Shown: in pieces, positions 44,307-53,774 of the stretch
Layout of the letters: each line of letters opens with the position of its first letter
How positions within the stretch are numbered: the first letter of the stretch is position 1
Origin: Mesorhizobium sp. LHD-90
GTDB lineage: Bacteria > Pseudomonadota > Alphaproteobacteria > Rhizobiales > Rhizobiaceae
Assembly: GCF_030929505.1 (NCBI RefSeq)
Contig: NZ_JAVFVV010000017.1
Coordinates: 1-64,000 of the forward strand
Length of the DNA stretch: 64,000 nt
Direction of reading: 5' to 3'
Translations under genes and position numbers: made by a program
The notes under the pieces: generated by a model
Databases searched by the model: none
What the model saw: only the letters and a program-made list of their open reading frames with translations
Told to the model about the DNA's origin: nothing

Positions 44307-45608
44307 TCAGCCCTTGGTTTCCGGCGAGGCAGTCGCGCCGGCCGGATGACCAGCCCCGCCCTTGTTCTTCGCCAGCACCGCCTCGGTGATCGAGTTCGGC
44401 ATCCGCTTCGGCGTCTCGATCAGACCGAGCACCGGCATGACGACAATGAAGAAGGCGAAGTAATAGAGCGTGGCGACCTGCGCCATCGCCACGTAGGAGC
44501 CTTCCGCCGGGCGGGAGCCAAGCCAGCCGAGGAAGATGGCGTCGATCACGAACAGCCAGAAGAACAGCTTGTACCAGGGTCGGTAGACCGCCGAGCGCAC
44601 CTTCGACGTGTCGAGCCACGGCACCACGAACAGCACCGCGATGGCGCCGAACATGGCGAGCACGCCGCCCAGCTTGGAGTCGATCGGCCCGATGTTGAAG
44701 GTGATGGCGCGCAGGATGGCGTAGAACGGCAGGAAGTACCATTCGGGCACGATATGCGCTGGCGTCTTCAGCGGGTTGGCCGGGATATAGTTGTCCGGAT
44801 GGCCGAGGAAGTTCGGGATGTAGAACACGAACCAGGCGAACAGCAGGAAGAACAGGAGCATCGCGAACCCGTCCTTGATGGTTGCATAGGGCGTGAACGC
44901 CACCGTGTCCGTCTTCGACTTGACCTCGATGCCGGTCGGGTTGGTCTGGCCGACCACGTGCAGCGCCCAGACGTGCAGCACGACGACGCCGGCGATCATG
45001 AACGGCAGGAGGTAGTGCAGCGCGAAGAAGCGGTTCAGCGTCGGATTGTCGACCGCGAAACCGCCCAGCAGCAGTTCCTGGATCCAGGTGCCGACCAGCG
45101 GGATGGCGGTGAAGAAGCCGGTGATGACGGTCGCGCCCCAGAAGCTCATCTGCCCCCACGGCAGCACGTAGCCCATGAAGCCGGTCGCCATCATCAACAG
45201 GTAGATGATGCAGCCGAGGATCCACAGCAGTTCGCGCGGCGCCTTGTAGGAACCGTAATAGAGACCGCGGAAGATGTGGATGTAGACGGCAAAGAAGAAC
45301 ATCGAGGCGCCGTTGGAATGCAGGTAGCGCAGCAACCAGCCCGAATTCACGTCGCGCATGATCTTCTCGACCGCGTCGAACGCCAGCCTGGTATCGGCCA
45401 CGTAGTGCATGGCCAGCACGACGCCTGTCAGGATCTGCGCCACCAGCATGATCGCCAGAATGCCGCCGAACGTATAGGCATAGTTCAGGTTGCGCGGCAC
45501 CGGATAGGCAATAAAGGAATCGTAGACGAGGCGCGGCAACGGCATGCGCGCGTCGATCCAGCGTCCGATGCCTGTCTTCGGCGTATAGGTCGAGTGTCCA
45601 CCGCTCAT
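44307..45608 (-). CDS. petB: Cytochrome b of the bc1 complex
   Basis: A 433-residue integral membrane subunit with eight helices. The His ligands of both haems occur in [20 protein letters not shown] (first pair, shown within 45260-45330) and [21 protein letters not shown]. The quinol-site PEWY motif is in [14 protein letters not shown], and [10 protein letters not shown] is typical. It is 19 bp downstream of petA. The C-terminal 30 residues are a charged extension common in rhizobia. Confidence 0.97.
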   Translation of the reverse strand: MSGGHSTYTPKTGIGRWIDARMPLPRLVYDSFIAYPVPRNLNYAYTFGGILAIMLVAQILTGVVLAMHYVADTRLAFDAVEKIMRDVNSGWLLRYLHSNGASMFFFAVYIHIFRGLYYGSYKAPRELLWILGCIIYLLMMATGFMGYVLPWGQMSFWGATVITGFFTAIPLVGTWIQELLLGGFAVDNPTLNRFFALHYLLPFMIAGVVVLHVWALHVVGQTNPTGIEVKSKTDTVAFTPYATIKDGFAMLLFFLLFAWFVFYIPNFLGHPDNYIPANPLKTPAHIVPEWYFLPFYAILRAITFNIGPIDSKLGGVLAMFGAIAVLFVVPWLDTSKVRSAVYRPWYKLFFWLFVIDAIFLGWLGSRPAEGSYVAMAQVATLYYFAFFIVVMPVLGLIETPKRMPNSITEAVLAKNKGGAGHPAGATASPETKG

Positions 45609-45627
45609 GATGTTTCCCCCTGGACCG

Positions 45628-46191
45628 TCAGCCGACGCGGATCTTGGTATCGGAAATGAAGGAGAACACCGGTACGGCCATGTTCTCCGGGGCCGGGCCC
45701 TTTCGGATGCGGCCGGCGGTGTCATAGGACGAGCCGTGGCACGGGCAGAACCAGCCGCCATATTCGCCCTGCTGGCCGAGCGGGATGCAGCCCAGATGGG
45801 TGCACACGCCAATCATCACCAGCCAGTTCTCCTTGCCCTCTCCGGCCGAGCGGTCGAGATCGTTGGCCGGCGCGTCGGAGGTGAGGTTGGCGTTGCGGGC
45901 CAGCGGGTCCTTGAGTTCGTTGAGCGACACCTTCTGGGCGACTTCGATCTCTTCGGGCGTGCGGTTGCGGATGAATACCGGCTTGCCGCGCCACTTGACC
46001 GTCAGCGACATTCCCGGCGTCAGCGACGACACATCGACCTCGACGCTCGACAGCGCCAACGTCGAGGCATCCGGCCGCATCTGGTCGATGAATGGCCACG
46101 CCAACGCACCGGCGCCGACAACGCCAGCCATGCCGGTCGCAATATAGAGAAAATCGCGGCGGGAGGGATCGATCGTATCGTCTGCGCTCAC
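45628..46191 (-). CDS. petA: Rieske iron-sulfur protein of the bc1 complex
   Basis: A 187-residue subunit: a twin-arginine signal-anchor ([20 protein letters not shown]) and a Rieske domain with CTHLGC and CPCHGSSYD binding the [2Fe-2S] cluster. The GTG at 46191, 10 nt after AAAGGAAG, gives the family length; the longer frame from an ATG at 46290 adds a non-conserved basic leader. First gene of the operon; its promoter lies in the 258-bp gap shared with the Phd module. Confidence 0.95.
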   Translation of the reverse strand: MSADDTIDPSRRDFLYIATGMAGVVGAGALAWPFIDQMRPDASTLALSSVEVDVSSLTPGMSLTVKWRGKPVFIRNRTPEEIEVAQKVSLNELKDPLARNANLTSDAPANDLDRSAGEGKENWLVMIGVCTHLGCIPLGQQGEYGGWFCPCHGSSYDTAGRIRKGPAPENMAVPVFSFISDTKIRVG

Positions 46192-46407
46192 GGAACTGGC
46201 TTCCTTTCGCCTTACCCCCTGCCGGCGGCGAGTCTTGGTCCCGCTCATCACACCGGCCCCTATTCGCGTGGCGATACGGGCTGGCGACATCCTCCGGCAT
46301 TTTGGGCTGGTTTATGCGTGATGCCCGCGCTTGTCCAGACGCGCGGAGGCGGGACGGCAGATTGTCGCGGGGACGGGTTGGATGACCGGAAATTGACGTC
46401 AGTCCGC

Positions 46408-46431
46408 CGATGTAGCAATATTGCTACATCG
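46408..46431. promoter_or_regulatory. Perfect 24-bp palindrome, probable Phd/PIN operator
   Basis: CGATGTAGCAAT is followed immediately by its exact reverse complement. It lies 18 bp before the antitoxin ATG, the normal position of a Phd/YefM operator. A second nearby candidate, TGACGTCA (46394-46401), is a short palindrome. Confidence 0.8.
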
Positions 46432-46449
46432 ATCTGCCGAGGTGACGCC

Positions 46450-46743
46450 ATGAACATCCGGGCAAAGGCATCCACCACCTTCACGAGTCGCGAATTCAAC
46501 CAGGACACGGCGCGCGCCAAGCGCGCCGCAAAGGACGGGCCGGTTTTTATCACCACGCGGGGCGAGCCGTCCTATGTGCTGCTTACGAAACAGGAATATG
46601 ATCGCCTGAAGCGAGCTGAGACGCCTCCGAAGAAGGAGTTCAAGAGCCTCGCGGAAGCGTTGGCCGATAATCGGCCGGAAGCGGATTTCGACTTCAAAAT
46701 CCCTGAATTCAAGGGCGTGTTCAAGGGTTTCGAGTTCGACTGA
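46450..46743 (+). CDS. Phd/YefM-type antitoxin
   Basis: A 97-residue protein. The N-terminal Phd fold (TFTSREFNQDTARAKRAAKDGPVFITTRGEPSYVLLT, shown at 46477-46584) binds DNA as a dimer; the C-terminal acidic/aromatic tail (DFDFKIPEFKGVFKGFEFD) should embrace the toxin. A much longer frame runs in from upstream, but the ATG at 46450 is where homology begins. It overlaps the PIN gene by one base (TGATG). Confidence 0.9.
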   Translation: MNIRAKASTTFTSREFNQDTARAKRAAKDGPVFITTRGEPSYVLLTKQEYDRLKRAETPPKKEFKSLAEALADNRPEADFDFKIPEFKGVFKGFEFD

Positions 46744-47162
46744 TGTGGCTGTTGGATACCAACGTCATTTCCGAGCTCAGAATCCCGGACCGATCTCACA
46801 AGGCGGTGCGCGCATGGTCATTGCAACAGGACCCCGAGCAGTTTTTCATCTCGGTCTCGACCGTGCTGGAAGTCCAGTACGGTGCCTTGCTGCTGCAGCA
46901 CCGTGACAAGGTGCAGGGCGCGATGTTTACGTCATGGGTACAGGAACGGGTTCTAACCGATTTTTCCGGCCGTATCCTGCCAACGACCGTTGAGATCGCA
47001 CTGGTGTGCGCCGGCCTGCACGTACCGAATCGCCGCGGAGAGCGCGACGCGCTGATCGCCGCCACCGCGCTCGTCCATGGCCTGACCGTCGTCACCCGCA
47101 ACACGCGCGACTTCGAAGGCACCGGCGTCAAACTCTTCAATCCGTGGGAGGCCGCCCGATGA
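46743..47162 (+). CDS. PIN-domain toxin, FitB/VapC-like
   Basis: A 139-residue PIN ribonuclease with MWLLDTNVISEL (first Asp), STVLEVQYG (Glu), RDALIAATAL (Asp) and TVVTRNTRDFEGTGVKLFNPW (last acidic residue and the signature end). It is the toxin of the Phd/PIN pair. Its stop overlaps the start of the cupin gene by 4 bp, so the three genes form one unit. Confidence 0.92.
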   Translation: MWLLDTNVISELRIPDRSHKAVRAWSLQQDPEQFFISVSTVLEVQYGALLLQHRDKVQGAMFTSWVQERVLTDFSGRILPTTVEIALVCAGLHVPNRRGERDALIAATALVHGLTVVTRNTRDFEGTGVKLFNPWEAAR

Positions 47163-47503
47163 GCGCTGTCACGAAAGCCGAGGATTGGCTGACCGACCTC
47201 GCCGGTTTCCAGGGCGAATGGCAGGGCACGGCACACGGCGCCGGCATCTGCGTCATCGCCAACCGCATCGACGGACCCGGCAGCGGGCCGCGGCTGCACA
47301 AGCATCCCTATCCGGAAGTCTTCGTCATCCGCCGCGGCAGCGCGCTTTTCACGATTGGCAGCGAAAAGATCGAGGCCGGGGAAGGATCGATCCTGGTCGC
47401 TCCGGCCGGCACACCGCACAAATTCGAGAATAGCGGTCCCGGCCCGCTGGAGACCATCGACATCCACCAGAACGGCAGCTTCGTCACCGAATGGCTTGAA
47501 TAG
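47159..47503 (+). CDS. Cupin-domain protein
   Basis: A 114-residue single cupin barrel. Motif 1 is visible as GPRLHKHPYPEVFVIRRG (His, His, Glu ligands) and motif 2 as VAPAGTPHKFENSG (His). Such small cupins bind a metal and may be isomerases, dioxygenases or sensors; no substrate can be given. It overlaps the PIN toxin gene (ATGA), which is unusual for a metabolic gene and suggests that it was acquired with the module or fused to its transcript later. Confidence 0.85.
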   Translation: MSAVTKAEDWLTDLAGFQGEWQGTAHGAGICVIANRIDGPGSGPRLHKHPYPEVFVIRRGSALFTIGSEKIEAGEGSILVAPAGTPHKFENSGPGPLETIDIHQNGSFVTEWLE

Positions 47504-47582
47504 ACTCGGCGTCCGGCGGGGACTTTCCTGCGGGACGCTTCCGCGCCGTACAGCGCGGCATCTTCGAGGCGGTGCCGAGGGC

Positions 47583-47897
47583 CTACTTCGCCCCCAGCCG
47601 CACCAGCACCTCGCGCGGGATCCGATACTCGCGGATGACGTCGTCGTGGCGCTTGAGGCCGCAAAGCTCGCGCTGCACGAAATAGGCGTAGACCGCCTCG
47701 GCCGCCGCCTTCAGAAGCACGGCGCGATCGGCGGCATCGCCCTCATGCGTCTTGAGCCGAGCCATCACCGCCTCCACCTTGCGGCCCGCGGTGCCCAGCG
47801 TCGTCGCCATCTCGGCGACGATCTCGTAGTCCAGCACGTCGAGGCCGGTCCTGCCGCGCATCGCAAGATCGCCGCTGCCCGGAAGCTTAAGCGACAT
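47583..47897 (-). CDS. Small helical protein, DUF6665-like
   Basis: A 104-residue protein with two or three helices: LDVLDYEIVAEMATTLGTAGRKVEAVM, shown in part at 47762-47840, and AVLLKAAAEAVYAYFVQRELCGL. I match it tentatively to the DUF6665 family of rhizobial proteins. Function unknown. It starts 11 bp inside the end of the GNAT gene, so the two are co-translated. Confidence 0.7.
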   Translation of the reverse strand: MSLKLPGSGDLAMRGRTGLDVLDYEIVAEMATTLGTAGRKVEAVMARLKTHEGDAADRAVLLKAAAEAVYAYFVQRELCGLKRHDDVIREYRIPREVLVRLGAK

Positions 47898-48390
47898 CGC
47901 TCGAACTGCTCCTTGTGCGCGGCGATGCGGTCGGCCGCGCCAGCTTCATCCTGTGCGTCGCCCCGTCGTCACCGTCCAGGCGTTCGAAGCCAAGCGTTTC
48001 ATAAAACCCGAATGCCGTTTCCGGCGAGCGCGTGTTGAGCACCGGAAAATGCTTTCGCGCCTTGTCGATGGCGCTCCACACAAGCTGCCGGCCGACGCCG
48101 TTCATGCGGTGCGCGGTTCCGACATAAAGATGCCGCACGCGACCCTCGCGACGGCCCGCGACATAGGGATCGACATTGAGCCCGCAGACGCCGGCAAGCT
48201 CATTGTCCAGCCAGGCCCCGAACAGCGCCTCGCCGCGCTTGTTGAACCGGTTGCGGCCGTCCTCCCAGTTGTTGGCCAGGGTGACGAGCATCCAGAAGCC
48301 CTCCTTCCGGCTTTCCTCCGCCAGCGCAGAAAACGCTTCATGATTGGGGTCGAGGCGCTTGATTTGATAGCGCGGTGTGCGGGCCAGCAT
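47887..48390 (-). CDS. GNAT family acetyltransferase
   Basis: A 167-residue Gcn5-type acetyltransferase. The acetyl-CoA loop is in VRHLYVGTAHRMNGVGRQLV and the C-terminal AFGFYETLGFERLDG completes the fold. Unlike the protein at 7840, it lacks the toxin-type N-terminus, and the gene downstream is not an antitoxin family, so an ordinary small-molecule or protein acetyltransferase is likelier. The last 15 residues are low-complexity. Confidence 0.85.
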   Translation of the reverse strand: MLARTPRYQIKRLDPNHEAFSALAEESRKEGFWMLVTLANNWEDGRNRFNKRGEALFGAWLDNELAGVCGLNVDPYVAGRREGRVRHLYVGTAHRMNGVGRQLVWSAIDKARKHFPVLNTRSPETAFGFYETLGFERLDGDDGATHRMKLARPTASPRTRSSSSDVA

Positions 48391-48486
48391 GGCTTCGCTC
48401 CATGAAAAAATGGCATGCAGTTAGATGGGCATCAGGGACGCGGAAAACCACCGCCCGCAGACCCGTTCACGTGAATTTCGGCAGGC

Positions 48487-50355
48487 CTATTCCGCCGCCA
48501 GCCGGTCCGGCAAAAAGCCGCCGGACTGCCGTTTCCAAAGCTGCGCGTAGAGGCCGCCCCGGGCGATCAGGGCCTCGTGCGTGCCCTCCTCTACAATCCG
48601 CCCACGGTCGAGCACGATAAGCCGGTCGAGCGCCGCGATAGTCGACAGCCGGTGCGCGATGGCGATGACCGTCTTGCCCTCCATCAGCCGGTAGAGATTG
48701 TCCTGGATCGCCGCCTCGACCTCCGAATCCAGCGCCGAGGTCGCCTCGTCGAGGATCAGGATTGGCGCGTCCTTAAGCATCATCCTGGCAATTGCGATGC
48801 GCTGCCGCTGGCCGCCCGACAGTTTCACGCCGCGCTCGCCGACATGCGCCTCGTAGCCTTTTCGGCCGCGCGGATCGGCCACGCCCATGATGAAGTCGTG
48901 CGCCGCCGACCGCCGCGCGGCATCCTCGATCTCGGCTTGGCTGGCGCCGGCCTTTGCGTAGCCGATATTGTCGTGGATGGAGCGGTGCATCAGCATCGCC
49001 TCCTGGCTGACCACGCCGAACTGGGCGCGCAGCGACGCCTGGGTGACTGAACGCACGTCGTGCCCGTCGATCAGAACCCTGCCCTTCTCCACGTCGAACA
49101 GGCGCAGCGCCAGGTTGACGATCGTCGTCTTGCCGGCGCCGGACGGTCCAACCAGCGCCACCCGCTCGCCCGGCCGGACGTGCAGGTTGAGGTTCTCGAT
49201 GATCCCGCCGCCCTTGCCGTAGTGGAAGGAAACATTCTCGAAGCGTATGTCGCCTTTGGCGCGCGGCAGCACGGCGGCGCCCGCAGCGTCGCGGATCGCC
49301 GGCTCGACCGAGATGGTGCGCGTCGCATCCTGCACGGTGGCGTAGTTGCGGATCAGCCCGTTGATGTTGAACATCATCCAGCCCGACATCTGGTTCAGCC
49401 GGAACACCAGCCCCATCGCCGCCGCGACCGCGCCGGTGGAAATCTCGCCGCGCGAAAAACTCAGCATGCACAGCGCCGCAATCGCGCTCATCATGATGCC
49501 GTTGAGCAGCGCCACCGACGCGCGCACCGTCGTAACCGCACGCGTCAGCCGCTTGACGGCAGCCAGAAAACGCTCCAGCCCGTCGCGCATGTAGGCGTGC
49601 TCGCGCCGGCCGCTGTCGAACAGCTTTACCGCCATGATGTTGGTGAAGGCGTCGACCAGCCGTCCATTGAAGATCGAGCGCTCGTCGGCGGTCGCGCGGC
49701 CCGCCCGCCGCATCTCCGGCAGCAGGAACCAGACGATGCCGCCGTAGCCGACGAACCACAGCGCCACCACCAGCCCCATCCACGGGTCGAGTGACACGAG
49801 GATGGTGATCGCCAGCACGACAAAGGTCAGGAACGACCACATGGTCTGAAGCACGTTGACGATGAAGTCGCCGACGGCCTCGCCGCCCTGCATGATTTTC
49901 GTCGCGATACGGCCGGCGAAGTCATTCTGGTAAAAATCGTAGGGCTGCTCGATGACACGCCGGAACGCCTGCCAGCGCACCATGGAGAAGAAACCCGGCA
50001 CCACCACCTGCTGCTCGACCACCGCCGAGGCGATCATCACCGCCGTACGCACGACAAGCAGCAGCGCCAGCAGCCCCGCCAGCGCCTGCCAGTGGTCGGC
50101 AAACAGCGTCGCCGGATTCGCGTGGTCGAGCAGGTCGATCAGCCAGCCGACTGCCCAGTAGAGGGCAGCATCCACCGCACCCGCCGCGCCGCCGACGATG
50201 AGCAACAGAACGAACGGCCAGCGCGCCTGGTTGGCGAAATAGAGGATGAAGCGCCACGCGTCCTTCGGCAGTACTTCCCTGTCGGTGTCCTGAAACGCGT
50301 CGATCGAATTCTCGGCACGCTGCCAGAGTTTTTCACGGGAGCCGGTCTCACTCAT
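48487..50355 (-). CDS. ABC exporter, fused permease/ATPase (first paralogue)
   Basis: A 622-residue half-transporter: six transmembrane helices (about 45-325) and an ATPase domain (about 355-600) with Walker A GPSGAGKTT, signature LSGGQRQRIAIAR, Walker B ILILDEATSALDSE and switch His in AIAHRLS. The ATG at 50355 is preferred to one 13 codons upstream. The C-terminal half is strikingly similar to the exporter at 51146, and both end in RQSGGFLPD, so the two may work as a heterodimer. The group includes lipid and drug exporters; the substrate is unknown. Confidence 0.92.
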   Translation of the reverse strand: MSETGSREKLWQRAENSIDAFQDTDREVLPKDAWRFILYFANQARWPFVLLLIVGGAAGAVDAALYWAVGWLIDLLDHANPATLFADHWQALAGLLALLLVVRTAVMIASAVVEQQVVVPGFFSMVRWQAFRRVIEQPYDFYQNDFAGRIATKIMQGGEAVGDFIVNVLQTMWSFLTFVVLAITILVSLDPWMGLVVALWFVGYGGIVWFLLPEMRRAGRATADERSIFNGRLVDAFTNIMAVKLFDSGRREHAYMRDGLERFLAAVKRLTRAVTTVRASVALLNGIMMSAIAALCMLSFSRGEISTGAVAAAMGLVFRLNQMSGWMMFNINGLIRNYATVQDATRTISVEPAIRDAAGAAVLPRAKGDIRFENVSFHYGKGGGIIENLNLHVRPGERVALVGPSGAGKTTIVNLALRLFDVEKGRVLIDGHDVRSVTQASLRAQFGVVSQEAMLMHRSIHDNIGYAKAGASQAEIEDAARRSAAHDFIMGVADPRGRKGYEAHVGERGVKLSGGQRQRIAIARMMLKDAPILILDEATSALDSEVEAAIQDNLYRLMEGKTVIAIAHRLSTIAALDRLIVLDRGRIVEEGTHEALIARGGLYAQLWKRQSGGFLPDRLAAE

Positions 50356-50432
50356 GCCGGGCCTCTGTGTCGGAATGACTCGTGCTTCACACAAAAATGT
50401 GCAATATTCTCGCGCGGCGGGTAGGCGGAAAA

Positions 50433-50627
50433 ATGACGCGCGAGGCTTTGATCCGGGAGTTGCGCAAATGGGCGCGAAGGAACGGTGTACATTTCGAAGT
50501 CATTGAAGACAGGGGCAAGGGCTCGCACTGTCGTGTCGAACTGGGATCCAGGAACACGATTATCAAGTCTGGAGAATTGAGGCCGGGCTATGTGGCACTC
50601 ATCAAGAGGCAGTTGGGCGTCGACTAA
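50433..50627 (+). CDS. hicA: HicA-type toxin
   Basis: A 64-residue protein with a double-stranded-RNA-binding-like fold. The active-site His is in RGKGSHCRVEL, and IKSGELRPGYVALIKRQLGV is the typical end. The ATG at 50433 follows TAGGCGG. HicA cleaves mRNA. It is followed by hicB on the same strand in the standard toxin-first order. Confidence 0.88.
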   Translation: MTREALIRELRKWARRNGVHFEVIEDRGKGSHCRVELGSRNTIIKSGELRPGYVALIKRQLGVD

Positions 50628-50690
50628 GGTGGGGCAATGACCACTGCGCGATCCGGCGATCCGCCCAGACCACAATCGGAGCAGACTGTT

Positions 50691-51122
50691 ATGGACTACG
50701 TTTACCCCGCTTTGTTCCAGCCTGAGCCCGATGGCGGCTTTCTGGTGACCTTTCCGGACGTGCCGGAAGCCATTACCCAGGGCGACGATTTTGCAGACGC
50801 CAAGGCCAGCGCGTCCGACGCTCTGGGACTGGCGTTGCGCGGCTATCTTGCGCACGGCAAGGCGCTGCCTACCCCGTCGCGGCGCAAAGGTGGCCAAATT
50901 GACGTACCTGTCGAAATGGCCAATGCCCTCAAGATCGCCGTGGTCGAAGCATTTCAGCTCTCCGGCATTTCCAAGTCGGAATTCGCCAGAAGGCTCGGCA
51001 AGGCAGACACCGAGGCACACCGCATCCTCGATCCCGACCACCCGACCAAGCTTGTCACGCTGGAGGCCGCGTTGAAACTGTTCGGCAAGCAGGTCTTCGT
51101 CACGGTCAGGGACGCGGCGTGA
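50691..51122 (+). CDS. hicB: HicB-type antitoxin
   Basis: A 143-residue antitoxin. The N-terminal partial RNase H-like domain (YPALFQPEPDGGFLVTFPDVPEAITQGD, shown at 50703-50786) binds the toxin, and the C-terminal helix-turn-helix region (SGISKSEFARRLGKADTEAH) binds the operator. The ATG at 50691, with GGAG upstream, fits the family; an ATG at 50637 also has a ribosome site and would add 18 residues. The hicAB pair lies between two paralogous ABC exporters on the opposite strand. Confidence 0.9.
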   Translation: MDYVYPALFQPEPDGGFLVTFPDVPEAITQGDDFADAKASASDALGLALRGYLAHGKALPTPSRRKGGQIDVPVEMANALKIAVVEAFQLSGISKSEFARRLGKADTEAHRILDPDHPTKLVTLEAALKLFGKQVFVTVRDAA

Positions 51123-51145
51123 CAAACGCATAGCAAGCCGCGACC

Positions 51146-53020
51146 TCACTCCGCCGCCGCCTTCGCCCTGGTCGCGTCGATCTCGCCAACCTCGTCGTCC
51201 GGCAAGAAGCCGCCGGACTGACGCTGCCAGAGCTGCGCGTAGAGCCCGTCGCGCGCCAGCAACTCGTCGTGGCTGCCCTGCTCGATCACCGCACCCTTGT
51301 CCATGACGATCAGCCGGTCCATGGCCGCGATGGTCGACAGCCGGTGCGCGATGGCGATCACCGTCTTGCCCTCCATCAGCCGGTAGAGGTTTTCCTGGAT
51401 TGCCGCCTCGACTTCCGAGTCAAGCGCCGAGGTCGCCTCGTCCAAAATCAGGATCGGCGCGTCCTTGAGCATAACGCGGGCGATGGCGATGCGCTGGCGC
51501 TGTCCACCGGACAGCTTCACGCCGCGCTCGCCCACATGCGCGTCAAAACCCCTTCGGCCCTTCGGGTCGCCCAGCGCCGCGATGAAGTCGAGCGCTTCGG
51601 CCCGGCGAGCCGCCTCCACGACCATTTCCTCGGTGGCGTCCGGCCGGCCGTAGAGGATGTTCTCGCGCACCGAGCGGTGCAGCAGCGAGGTGTCCTGCGT
51701 CACCATGCCGATCTGTGCGCGCAGCGAATCCTGCATCACCGAGGCGATGTCCTGGCCATCGACCAGGATTCGGCCGCTCTCAAGGTCATAGAAGCGCAGC
51801 AGAAGGTTGACCAGCGTCGACTTGCCGGCGCCGGAGCGGCCGACAATGCCGACCTTCTCGCCGGGTGCGACATGGATCGACAGATTGTCGATGACGCCCT
51901 TGCCCTTACCATAGTGAAAACCGACGCGGTCGAAGACGATGTCGCCCTTGTCGACCACGATCTCCTTCGCGCCGGGCTTGTCCTCGACCAGGCGCGGCAG
52001 CGAGATCGAGTTGATGCCGTCCTGCACCGTGCCGATGTTCTCGAACAGGCCGGACATCTCCCACATCACCCAGTGCGACATGCCCCACATTCTCAGCACC
52101 ACGCCGATCGCCACCGCCACCGCGCCCACCGACACGAGGTTCTGCAACCAAAGCCAGATGGCGACGCCGCTGACGCCGACCAGCAGCGCCGCGTTCAGCA
52201 GGCCGAGTAGCACGAACAGCGTGGTCACCAGCCGCATCGACCGGTAGACGGTGTCCATGAAGCCGCTCATCGCGTCGCGTGCATAGGACGCCTCGCGCCG
52301 CGCATGCGAGAACAGTTTGACCGTCTGGATGTTGGAGTAGCTGTCGGCGATGCGGCCGGTCATGGTCGAGCGCGCGTCCGCCTGCTCCTGGCCGACCTTG
52401 CCGAGGCGCGGAATGAAATAGCGCAGCAGCCAGACATAGCCGGCCAGCCAGACGAGCAGCGGCAGCATCAGCCGCCAGTCGGCCATGCCCACGAGCACCA
52501 GCACGCTGACGAAATAGATGCTGACATAGTTCAGCACCTCGAACAGTTTTATGATGCAGTCGCGCACGGCGAGCGCCGTCTGCATCAGCTTCGTGGCGAT
52601 ACGGCCAGCGAACTCGTCCTGGTAGAAGGTCATCGACTGCTTGAGCAGGTAGCGATGCACCTTCCAGCGGATGCGCATGGGATAGTTGCCCATCACCGTC
52701 TGCTGGGTCAGCATCTGGCGGATAAGGTCGAGCCCCGGTGAGATCACCAGGATGATCAGCGCCATGCCGGCGAGCTTCCAGCCCTCGGTCTGCAGGAAGG
52801 TCGCGCGATCAGCGTTGGACAGCCAGTCGACGATGCTGCCCATGAAGCCGAACAGCCACACCTCGATGACGGCGAGGACCGCCGACAGCAGCGTCGAGAC
52901 GATGATATAGGGCCACGCGCCCTTGCTGTAGTGCAGGCAGAAGGCGATCAGCGTTTTTGGCGGCTCCGTCGGCTCGGCAGCCGGAAACGGATCGAGCCTT
53001 TTTTCGAACCAGGCGAACAT
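51146..53020 (-). CDS. ABC exporter, fused permease/ATPase (second paralogue)
   Basis: A 624-residue half-transporter with six helices (about 28-320) and an ATPase domain with Walker A GRSGAGKST, signature LSGGQRQRIAIAR, Walker B ILILDEATSALDSE and His switch AIAHRLS. All catalytic elements are intact in both paralogues, so if they pair, both ATP sites could be active. The stretch from VGERGVKLSGG to AIAHRLSTIAA is almost identical to the gene at 48487, indicating a recent duplication or gene conversion. Substrate unknown. Confidence 0.92.
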   Translation of the reverse strand: MFAWFEKRLDPFPAAEPTEPPKTLIAFCLHYSKGAWPYIIVSTLLSAVLAVIEVWLFGFMGSIVDWLSNADRATFLQTEGWKLAGMALIILVISPGLDLIRQMLTQQTVMGNYPMRIRWKVHRYLLKQSMTFYQDEFAGRIATKLMQTALAVRDCIIKLFEVLNYVSIYFVSVLVLVGMADWRLMLPLLVWLAGYVWLLRYFIPRLGKVGQEQADARSTMTGRIADSYSNIQTVKLFSHARREASYARDAMSGFMDTVYRSMRLVTTLFVLLGLLNAALLVGVSGVAIWLWLQNLVSVGAVAVAIGVVLRMWGMSHWVMWEMSGLFENIGTVQDGINSISLPRLVEDKPGAKEIVVDKGDIVFDRVGFHYGKGKGVIDNLSIHVAPGEKVGIVGRSGAGKSTLVNLLLRFYDLESGRILVDGQDIASVMQDSLRAQIGMVTQDTSLLHRSVRENILYGRPDATEEMVVEAARRAEALDFIAALGDPKGRRGFDAHVGERGVKLSGGQRQRIAIARVMLKDAPILILDEATSALDSEVEAAIQENLYRLMEGKTVIAIAHRLSTIAAMDRLIVMDKGAVIEQGSHDELLARDGLYAQLWQRQSGGFLPDDEVGEIDATRAKAAAE

Positions 53021-53062
53021 GCATATGCTCTTTCAAAATCGGATGCCGAGCCGCGCCGCCGT

Positions 53063-53488
53063 CTAGGCGGCGCGGCTCCAGGATTTGACGCTCGTCGGCC
53101 GATTCTCCGGCGTTGCTGCGTCCGAATCCCCTGCGGCGAGCTTAAGATAGGGTTTTCGCTCGGCTTCGCCGAGGGCCCTGTCGTCGGCTCCTGACTCGAC
53201 TTCGCCGGCGGCCGGTCCGGCTATGGGCTGGCGCCTCCCGGTGAGGAGCCGGAACAGCCGGCTGACCAGGCCCGGCCGGCGCGGGGCCGGCACAGCGCGG
53301 GAAAAGTCGACGTCGGGCAACTGGCCCCGATGCGGCCGCCGCGGCGGCTTTTCGGAACGGCCGCTATCCTGCCCGAGCGCCAGCGCCCAGGCCGCCAGCC
53401 GGAATTCGTCGATCCGGATGGGATCGAGCGGGTTTGATATCAGCGGTATATGCGGGCGACGCCGCCCGCTGTCAGGTCTGGAAAACAT
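53063..53488 (-). CDS. Unknown basic Pro/Arg-rich protein
   Basis: A 141-residue protein I do not recognise. The start (ISNPLDPIRIDEFRLAAWALALGQD) looks folded; the rest is rich in Arg, Pro and Gly and probably disordered, with a short RLFRLLTGRR helix. An AAGGA ribosome site before the ATG supports translation. It lies 42 bp upstream of the second ABC exporter gene on the same strand and may share its transcript. Confidence 0.6.
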   Translation of the reverse strand: MFSRPDSGRRRPHIPLISNPLDPIRIDEFRLAAWALALGQDSGRSEKPPRRPHRGQLPDVDFSRAVPAPRRPGLVSRLFRLLTGRRQPIAGPAAGEVESGADDRALGEAERKPYLKLAAGDSDAATPENRPTSVKSWSRAA

Positions 53489-53774
53489 CGCAAAAATCCT
53501 TCGAGAACCGGGAACGGTCTTCGGCGGAAATCGCGATCGGCTTTTGGATTGTATGTCTAAAGCGTCGAACCGGTTCCGCCGTCAGGCGAGAGCCCATCGG
53601 ATGGGGCGGTGAACGTCTACGGTCATCATGAATTCCATGCCCGCCTCCTTCGGTTCGAGTTGACAATGGCGCCTCAATAGCCGCATTCCGCTGGGAAAGC
53701 CACCCCCAAAGTTCCCGCGTCATGCCTCGCGTCAAAGCTGTGGCGCATTTGCAACTGACAGTCCGAGCACGTCC
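53489..53774. other. Intergenic region, 286 bp, upstream of trmL
   Basis: Divergent promoters are expected. No gene or clear repeat seen. Confidence 0.4.

Noticed and set aside
47887-48390. Third GNAT gene pair as a toxin-antitoxin module with the DUF6665-like gene
   Set aside because: The acetyltransferase lacks the toxin-type N-terminal segment, and the partner follows rather than precedes it and does not look like a DNA-binding antitoxin.
48487-53020. A defence island made up of ABC proteins and hicAB
   Set aside because: The ABC proteins are ordinary membrane exporters with transmembrane domains, not defence ATPases, and no nuclease, helicase or reverse transcriptase is present.
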